Assembly: GCA_028293285.1 (NCBI GenBank)
Contig: JAQGPC010000026.1
Coordinates: 1 to 40,492, forward strand
From: Pedosphaera sp.
Lineage (GTDB): Bacteria; Verrucomicrobiota; Verrucomicrobiia; Limisphaerales; Pedosphaeraceae
Length of the DNA: 40,492 nt
Direction: 5' to 3'
Positions 35,904 to 40,492 of this stretch are shown here, piece after piece (position 1 is the first letter of the stretch; the number at the start of each line of letters is the position of its first letter). The position numbers and the translations under genes were made by a program. The notes beneath the pieces were generated by a model, which was not told where the DNA came from, ran no database searches, and saw nothing but the letters and a program-made list of their open reading frames with translations.

Positions 35904-36659
35904 ATGCTCATCCCTCCCCTCCTCCACCGCATCACCGCCGCCCAACCGTACCCGCTCTTATTCGCCACCATCAGCGGCGCGCATCTCTACGGCTTTCCCT
36001 CGCCCGATTCCGATTTTGATCTCCGTGGCGCACACATCCTGCCGCTGGCCAAAGTTGTCGGCTTGGAAGTCACCGATGAAACCGTCCAGGACTCGCGCAT
36101 CATCGAAGGCTTGGAGATGGACATCGTCAGCCACGACGTCCGCAAATTCTTCAAAATGCTGCTGAAAAAAAACGGCTACGTCCTCGAACAACTCACTTCA
36201 CCCCTCATCATCCACACCACGCCCGAACACGACGAACTCAAGGCCATCGCCAAAGATTGCATCACCCGGCACCACTCCCATCACTACTTCGGCTTTGCGG
36301 AAACCCAATGGAACCTGTTCCTCAAGGAATCGCCGCGACGCGTGAAACCGCTCCTCTATGTTTACCGAGTCCTCCTCACCGGAATCCACCTTATGCGCAC
36401 CGGCATCATTGAAGCCAACCTCGTCACCCTCAACGAAACCTTTCGTCTCCCCTACCTCACCGACCTCGTCGCCCGCAAACTCGCCGGTCCCGAGAAATCC
36501 ACCCTGCCCGACACCGACCTCGCCTTCCACGAATCCGAATACCACCGCCTCCGCGCCGAACTCCAATCCGCCTTCGAAGCCAGCAAACTAATCGAAGTCC
36601 CCAGCGACCAAACCCACGCCGCCCTCAACGACCTTTTAATCCGCCTCCGCACGAAATAA
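35904..36659 (+). CDS. YcgL-like (COG3541-type) nucleotidyltransferase
   Basis: A 251-residue protein related to the one at 31238: ISGAHLYGFPSPDSDFDLRG carries the family motif, with Asp37/Asp39 present but Ala26 where the partner has Ser (GA instead of GS). The downstream helical part matches in layout (FAETQWNLFLKE, RVKPLLYVYRVLLTGIHLM). It lacks the N-terminal accessory domain. In many genomes I recall such genes as pairs, so the two here may once have been adjacent, with the spacer and the SIR2 module now between them. Codon use is GC-rich at third positions, unlike the SIR2 gene 67 bp upstream. Confidence 0.8.
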   Translation: MLIPPLLHRITAAQPYPLLFATISGAHLYGFPSPDSDFDLRGAHILPLAKVVGLEVTDETVQDSRIIEGLEMDIVSHDVRKFFKMLLKKNGYVLEQLTSPLIIHTTPEHDELKAIAKDCITRHHSHHYFGFAETQWNLFLKESPRRVKPLLYVYRVLLTGIHLMRTGIIEANLVTLNETFRLPYLTDLVARKLAGPEKSTLPDTDLAFHESEYHRLRAELQSAFEASKLIEVPSDQTHAALNDLLIRLRTK

Positions 36660-36756
36660 CTTCGCCTTCTCCTTCTTACTCATAATCCTAATCTTACTCT
36701 TAATCCGTTCGTCTCTGCCCCATTTAACCTTGCAACCTTTGTAACAATGCAACGCT

Positions 36757-39132
36757 TCATTTCCCATTCGTGTTTCTTCGTGTGGATTCGTGGTGAACTC
36801 CCCCGCCCCTGAGCAACCGCAACGCATTCCCAATCACCACCATATCGGACAACCCCATCGCCGCCGCGCACAGGATGGGACTCATAAAGCCAAATGCCGC
36901 CAACGGAATTCCCGCCACATTATAGAAGAACGCCCAGAAAAGATTCTGCTTGATCGTGCGCAACGTGCGTCGCGCCAGACCGAGCGCTTCCGGTACCGCA
37001 TGAATGTCTGACTTCAACAAAATAATATCCGCCGCCTCGCGCGCCACATCACTCGCGCGACTCACCGCGATTCCCAGGTCCGCCGCTTCCAATGCCGGCG
37101 CATCATTGATGCCGTCCCCCACAAACGCCACACGCTGGCCTTGTTTCTGCAAATCCTGGATGAACTGCGCCTTTAATTCCGGCCGCACCTCCGCAAAAAC
37201 ATTTTTCGACGGTATTCCCGCCGCCTTCGCAATCGCCTGTGCTGTCAAGGGATTGTCCCCCGTCACCAGATAAGTTTCGAGCCCGTCGCGTTGCAATTGC
37301 TGCATCACCTCTGCCACGCCCGGCTTCAACGTATCCTCCACCGCCAGCATCCCCAGCAGATTTCTGTCTGCCGCAATACCCAACAATGTGCTCCCCTGTG
37401 CTGACCACTTTTCTTCAAATGCCTTTGCTTGCGCCAAGTCCACGCCCGATTCCCGCAACCACCGCAATGATCCCAAGCGCACGAGTGCCGTTGCGGGCTG
37501 ACCATTCAATCGTAGTCTCCCCTGCACGCCGGAACCCCGCATCTCAGTCCATTCCTGCAACGCCACATCTTCACTATCCAGCTTTGCCACCGCCTGGCTG
37601 ATGGGATGATTCGACCGCCGCGCCAACTCCGCCGCTAATTTCCGCACCTCCACCATCTGCCCGTCGCGACCAAAATTCTCCTCGCTCACCACCATCGGCT
37701 TGCCTTGTGTCAACGTCCCCGTCTTATCAAAAACAATCGCCGTAATTTTTCCCGCCCGTTCCAGCGCCACACCGTCCCGCACCAAAATCCCCCGCCGCGC
37801 CGCCGCGTTCGTTCCCGCCATGATCGCCACCGGCGTTGCCAGACCCATCGCGCACGGACACGCAATAATCAATACCGCCGCCGCATGGATGATCCCTGCC
37901 GCCAATGCACTCTCCGGCACCACTACCGGCCACAAATATTTCGACCACAACTCTGCAATGTGCCGCGCAGTCTCTGGCGCGAATCCCCAAAACAATCCCG
38001 TCGCCAGTGCAATCAACACGACAATCGGCACAAACACACTGCTCACCCGGTCACCGAGTCGTTGGATTTCCGCCCGACTCGTCTGCGCCCGCGCCACCGC
38101 TGCGATGATATGTGCCAGCGCCGTCTCTTCCCCTGTCGCCGTCACGCGCATCACCAGATGTCCATTCAAGTTCACCGTCCCCGCATAGCATATACTGCCC
38201 GGTGCCTTCTCCACCGGAATCGATTCGCCCGTCAGCATCGATTCATCCACCGTTGCCTCTCCTTCAACCACCACTCCATCCGTCGGCACATGATCTCCTG
38301 GCTTCAGCACCACCAGGTCATTCACCCGCAACTCCCGCACCGGCACTTCCGCTTCGTTGCCGTCTGCATTGCGACGCCGCGCCATCTGTGGCGCAAGATG
38401 CAGCAATGCCTGCAACGAACCCTCCGCCTTCGCGCTCGTCCGCGATTCCACCCAATGCCCCAGGCTGATCAATGTAATGATCGCCGCCGACTCCATGAAA
38501 TAAAGATGTCCATGTGCCCCCGTGAACAACGCCCAGACGCTATAGGCAAACGCCGTCGTCGAACCCAGCGCCACCAGCGTATCCATGTTCGAACTCCCCA
38601 CCTTCAACTGCCGCCATGTCCCGACATAAAATCGCGCCCCGCAAAAAATCTGCACGATGGATGCCAGCCCAAACGCCATCCATTGAAACCACCGCTCCAT
38701 CGCCCAGCCAAAAACCCATTCCCCAATAATCAACGGCACCGTGCAAGCCAGCCCCACCACCACATTGAACTGCCAGCCTGATAATGGAGACCACTGCCTG
38801 TTCTCAGTTTTGAATTTTGAATTTTGAATTTTAAGTTCCGGATCTTCTTTTCCATCCTCAATCTTCAATCCGCTATCTTCAATGACTTCCGCCCCGTACC
38901 CTTCCCTCTTCACCGCATCCATCACCGCCCCTACATCCGGCGCTCCCTTCCACCGCACCGTCGCGCGACCTGCATCCAGTTGTATTGAAGCGCTCGCCAC
39001 CTCCGGCACACTTTGGATGGCTTCCGTAACATGCCGCGCACAGTTGCTGCACGTCATGCCGCGAATCTCCAATTCCGTCGGTGACGACTTCACAATTCGT
39101 TGTGTTGATTCAGATGTTTGCACCACGCCCAT
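36757..39132 (-). CDS. copA: Copper-translocating P1B-type ATPase
   Basis: A 791-residue P-type ATPase. The N-terminal metal-binding domain has GMTCSNC (Cys28, Cys31). Membrane helices include the ion-binding CPC in IIACPCAMGLATPVAIMAG. The phosphorylation site is DKTGTLTQG; TGDNPLTAQAIAKAAGI and VGDGINDAPALEAADLGIA complete the ATP-binding and hinge motifs. It exports Cu(I) from the cytoplasm. Two stretches look repeat-derived: the linker at residues ~86-113 (LKIEDGKEDPELKIQNSKFK) and the C-terminal tail (HHESTRRNTNGK). No copper-responsive regulator or chaperone is in the window. Confidence 0.92.
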   Translation of the reverse strand: MGVVQTSESTQRIVKSSPTELEIRGMTCSNCARHVTEAIQSVPEVASASIQLDAGRATVRWKGAPDVGAVMDAVKREGYGAEVIEDSGLKIEDGKEDPELKIQNSKFKTENRQWSPLSGWQFNVVVGLACTVPLIIGEWVFGWAMERWFQWMAFGLASIVQIFCGARFYVGTWRQLKVGSSNMDTLVALGSTTAFAYSVWALFTGAHGHLYFMESAAIITLISLGHWVESRTSAKAEGSLQALLHLAPQMARRRNADGNEAEVPVRELRVNDLVVLKPGDHVPTDGVVVEGEATVDESMLTGESIPVEKAPGSICYAGTVNLNGHLVMRVTATGEETALAHIIAAVARAQTSRAEIQRLGDRVSSVFVPIVVLIALATGLFWGFAPETARHIAELWSKYLWPVVVPESALAAGIIHAAAVLIIACPCAMGLATPVAIMAGTNAAARRGILVRDGVALERAGKITAIVFDKTGTLTQGKPMVVSEENFGRDGQMVEVRKLAAELARRSNHPISQAVAKLDSEDVALQEWTEMRGSGVQGRLRLNGQPATALVRLGSLRWLRESGVDLAQAKAFEEKWSAQGSTLLGIAADRNLLGMLAVEDTLKPGVAEVMQQLQRDGLETYLVTGDNPLTAQAIAKAAGIPSKNVFAEVRPELKAQFIQDLQKQGQRVAFVGDGINDAPALEAADLGIAVSRASDVAREAADIILLKSDIHAVPEALGLARRTLRTIKQNLFWAFFYNVAGIPLAAFGFMSPILCAAAMGLSDMVVIGNALRLLRGGGVHHESTRRNTNGK

Positions 39133-39226
39133 AAGATATGAATACCCGTTAAGTGCATCGTAACCGAAATTAAGAATCCCGTCTAACTTTCGGCACGAAG
39201 ATTATCCTCCTATCCGGAGCCATTAT

Positions 39227-39343
39227 GAAAATAAAAAACCCCCGAGTCCTTGGTCCGGGGGAAAAATTTAGGGTGCGGGAATATTAGTATCAGCAGTTGC
39301 TCTGGATCAAAATAGGGTTTGCGCCCTAATGGAAAAGCTGATG
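39227..39343 (-). repeat. Terminator-bearing ~115-nt element, copy 1
   Basis: Nearly identical over its first ~52 bases to copy 2 at 40124-40238, and about as alignable thereafter, with a shared end AAAAGCTGATG. On the minus strand it ends in a GC-rich imperfect hairpin (CCCCC/GGGGG base, 39239-39261) followed by TTTTTTATTTT. No minus-strand gene feeds into copy 1, so it could be a small RNA or a relic of a duplicated 3' region. Confidence 0.7.
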
Positions 39344-39505
39344 CGATGCAAGAGCTTGAGAAACGCGCCCGCTTGAACGCTTGCCTCCGAACTTATGCCA
39401 ATAAATTCCTCGCATGCTTACGGGGTAAAGAACCCAGCAGGTTTCTCCCCATTGAGGCTGAAACTGGACGGAGAAGATTAAGGGGTAAACTTAATAACAA
39501 ATAAT

Positions 39506-39994
39506 ATGAAAAAAATATTCTTGGTGGCGGCAGCAATGTCGGTAATGGCGATTGGCTATGCCCAAAGCGGCGGAGCTGGAGGCGCAGGAAGTAGTGGGGC
39601 GGGCACAAGCAGCGGCGGCCTGGGTTCAGGCAGCAGTAGTCCGGGCGGTACCAGTCCCAGTGGTGGCCTTGGCTCCGGTAGCAGTAGTTCTGGTGGCACC
39701 AGTCCCAGTGGTGGTCTCGGCACGGGTAGCAGTACTCCTGGAGGACCCGGGTCAAGCAGTGGCGGCTTGGGCACCGGCAGTAGCAGTTCCAGCGGGATAG
39801 GTTCCAGCACCAACAGCTTTGGGACCAATTCATTTGGCACCAACAGTGGCGGCACCGGTTCGGGCAGCAGTGGCTCCAGTGGTTCAGGTTCCAGCACCAA
39901 CTCCATTGATAGCGGTTCCAGTAGCGGCGGCTTAGGCACGGGTAGCAGCGGCGTTGGCGGGCCCGGTTCAAGCAGCGGCACTGGATCACAATAG
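39506..39994 (+). CDS. Secreted Ser/Gly-rich low-complexity protein
   Basis: A 162-residue product with a signal peptide (KKIFLVAAAMSVMAIGYAQS) and a mature chain almost entirely of Ser, Gly, Thr, Pro and Asn, built from degenerate units such as SGGLGSGSSS and GGTSPSGG. This is a flexible, probably surface-exposed or matrix polypeptide. The opposite strand is also open (Leu/Pro-rich) but has no signal or sensible start, so it is a shadow. A perfect terminator hairpin follows on the plus strand. Confidence 0.7.
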   Translation: MKKIFLVAAAMSVMAIGYAQSGGAGGAGSSGAGTSSGGLGSGSSSPGGTSPSGGLGSGSSSSGGTSPSGGLGTGSSTPGGPGSSSGGLGTGSSSSSGIGSSTNSFGTNSFGTNSGGTGSGSSGSSGSGSSTNSIDSGSSSGGLGTGSSGVGGPGSSSGTGSQ

Positions 39995-40047
39995 AATTAT
40001 AATAATTCAGGTCGCAATCACGTTGCGACTCGATCGGAAAAGCAAGT

Positions 40048-40080
40048 GGGCGCAACATCTGGTTGCGCCCATCATTTTTA
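40048..40080 (+). terminator. Intrinsic terminator of the Ser/Gly-rich gene
   Basis: GGGCGCAAC (40048-40056) and GTTGCGCCC (40062-40070) form a perfect 9-bp stem with a 5-nt loop, followed by ATCATTTTTA. A second small hairpin (GTCGCAA/TTGCGAC, 40011-40029) precedes it. Confidence 0.8.
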
Positions 40081-40123
40081 TCATCCCTCTAATTGGAAAT
40101 CATGTTCGGCAATACACCTTCCA

Positions 40124-40238
40124 GAAAATAAAAAACCCCCGAGTCCTTGGTCCGGGGGAAAAATTTAGGGTGCGGGATAGTATGTATCAGTAGTTTACCC
40201 CCAATAAAATAGGGTCTGCACCCCAGAAAAAGCTGATG
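40124..40238 (-). repeat. Terminator-bearing ~115-nt element, copy 2
   Basis: Second copy of the element at 39227. Here it lies just downstream (minus strand) of the Phe/Asn/Gly-rich gene, whose transcripts it should end through the CCCCC/GGGGG hairpin and T-tract (40124-40158). Confidence 0.75.
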
Positions 40239-40259
40239 AATAGAAAAATACTGCCAAAT

Positions 40260-40492
40260 CTATCGATGAAATCCGCCATGCGATCCACCGCCACCGAATC
40301 CAGTGTTTCCGTGGAAACCACCATTGAATCCGCCTTGAAATCCACTGGAAAACCCACGATTAAAGCCCGAATGAGGGACTGCGAAAGGACTGTTGAAGCC
40401 GCGATTATTGAACCCCTTGTTAAAACCATTATTAAACCCGCGATTATTGAAACCAAAACTGTTAAAACGGTGATCGAAACCGCGGTTAAATC
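40260..40492 (-). CDS. C-terminus of a Phe/Asn/Gly-rich repeat protein (5' end outside the window)
   Basis: Reading the minus strand from 40490, 76 codons are open to TAG at 40262-40260. The sequence is built of FNRGFN-, FNNGFN- and FNKGFN-type units, then GGFNGGFHGNTGFGGGG and an ending of SHGGFHR. Such composition is typical of low-complexity secreted, fibrous or phase-separating proteins. The frame lacks a start in the window, so its length and any signal peptide are unknown. A competing minus frame (40456-40187) gives a hydrophobic, non-repetitive product and is judged a shadow. The gene is followed by the copy-2 terminator element. Confidence 0.7.
   Translation of the reverse strand, partial: FNRGFDHRFNSFGFNNRGFNNGFNKGFNNRGFNSPFAVPHSGFNRGFSSGFQGGFNGGFHGNTGFGGGGSHGGFHR

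Noticed and set aside
37705-38781. 358-codon frame opposite copA
   Set aside because: His/Arg-rich shadow antisense to clear P-type ATPase motifs.
39319-39504. 61-codon basic frame before the Ser/Gly-rich gene
   Set aside because: Begins inside the repeated terminator element and has no recognisable features; probably leader DNA.
39560-39990. Possible CRISPR-like array because of repeated units
   Set aside because: Repeats are short, degenerate and in codon register, encoding Ser/Gly units behind a signal peptide; there are no unique spacers of constant length.
40187-40456. 89-codon minus-strand hydrophobic frame
   Set aside because: Overlaps the FNRGFN-repeat frame, whose regular composition is far more protein-like; the end of this frame runs into the repeated terminator element.

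Overview
The window looks like chromosome from a soil or freshwater verrucomicrobium (Pedosphaera/Limisphaerales type). This is inferred from gene content, not from a marker-gene tree. The signs are two secreted pseudopilins with an H-Xn-DG signature, a PQQ-like/zinc-ribbon membrane protein, weak Shine-Dalgarno use, and many short dispersed intergenic repeats. Most of the window is moderately GC-rich; the stretch at 33.2-35.8 kb is visibly richer in A and T.

Layout. 1-835: 3' part of a serpin gene broken by a 4-bp tandem duplication. 0.95-2.85 kb: a secreted CBM9-like protein with a strong terminator, then a LOG-family phosphoribohydrolase. 2.84-6.88 kb (minus): a BlaI-type repressor, an M56 peptidase fused to a seven-repeat Kelch propeller, a lipoprotein and a pseudopilin, with two matching dyads in front of the repressor. 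7.0-11.8 kb (plus): leuB, a yeast-type cytosine deaminase, a pseudopilin and a zinc-ribbon/PQQ-like membrane protein. 11.9-17.8 kb: clpP-clpX (minus), a VOC protein (plus), and a tightly coupled minus operon queE - class III aminotransferase - rsmA - NUDIX. 18.0-19.2 kb: glutamate dehydrogenase, preceded by a small inverted-repeat element. 19.3-24.6 kb (minus): a 1754-residue STAND-type NTPase with a nuclease-like N-terminus, probably an anti-phage sensor. 24.8-26.0 kb: a HEAT-repeat membrane protein. 26.0-31.1 kb: two composite repeat blocks in inverted orientation enclosing a TIM-barrel isomerase, rpsU, a stand-alone histidine-kinase H-box protein, a secreted coiled-coil protein, and an ECF sigma / membrane protein / Spy-like operon. 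31.2-36.7 kb: two YcgL-like nucleotidyltransferase genes flank a repeat-filled spacer and a three-gene module (basic helical protein, HEPN-like protein, SIR2-like NADase candidate). 36.8-39.1 kb (minus): a CopA-type copper ATPase carrying repeat-derived peptide. 39.2-40.5 kb: a secreted Ser/Gly-rich protein and the C-terminus of a Phe/Asn/Gly-rich protein, with two copies of a ~115-nt terminator element.

The housekeeping genes (clpPX, rsmA, queE, leuB, gdhA, rpsU) are ordinary. The accessory interest lies in the SIR2/HEPN-like module, the giant STAND protein, the Kelch-fused BlaR1-like sensor with its operators, and the several places where intergenic repeats have entered reading frames.
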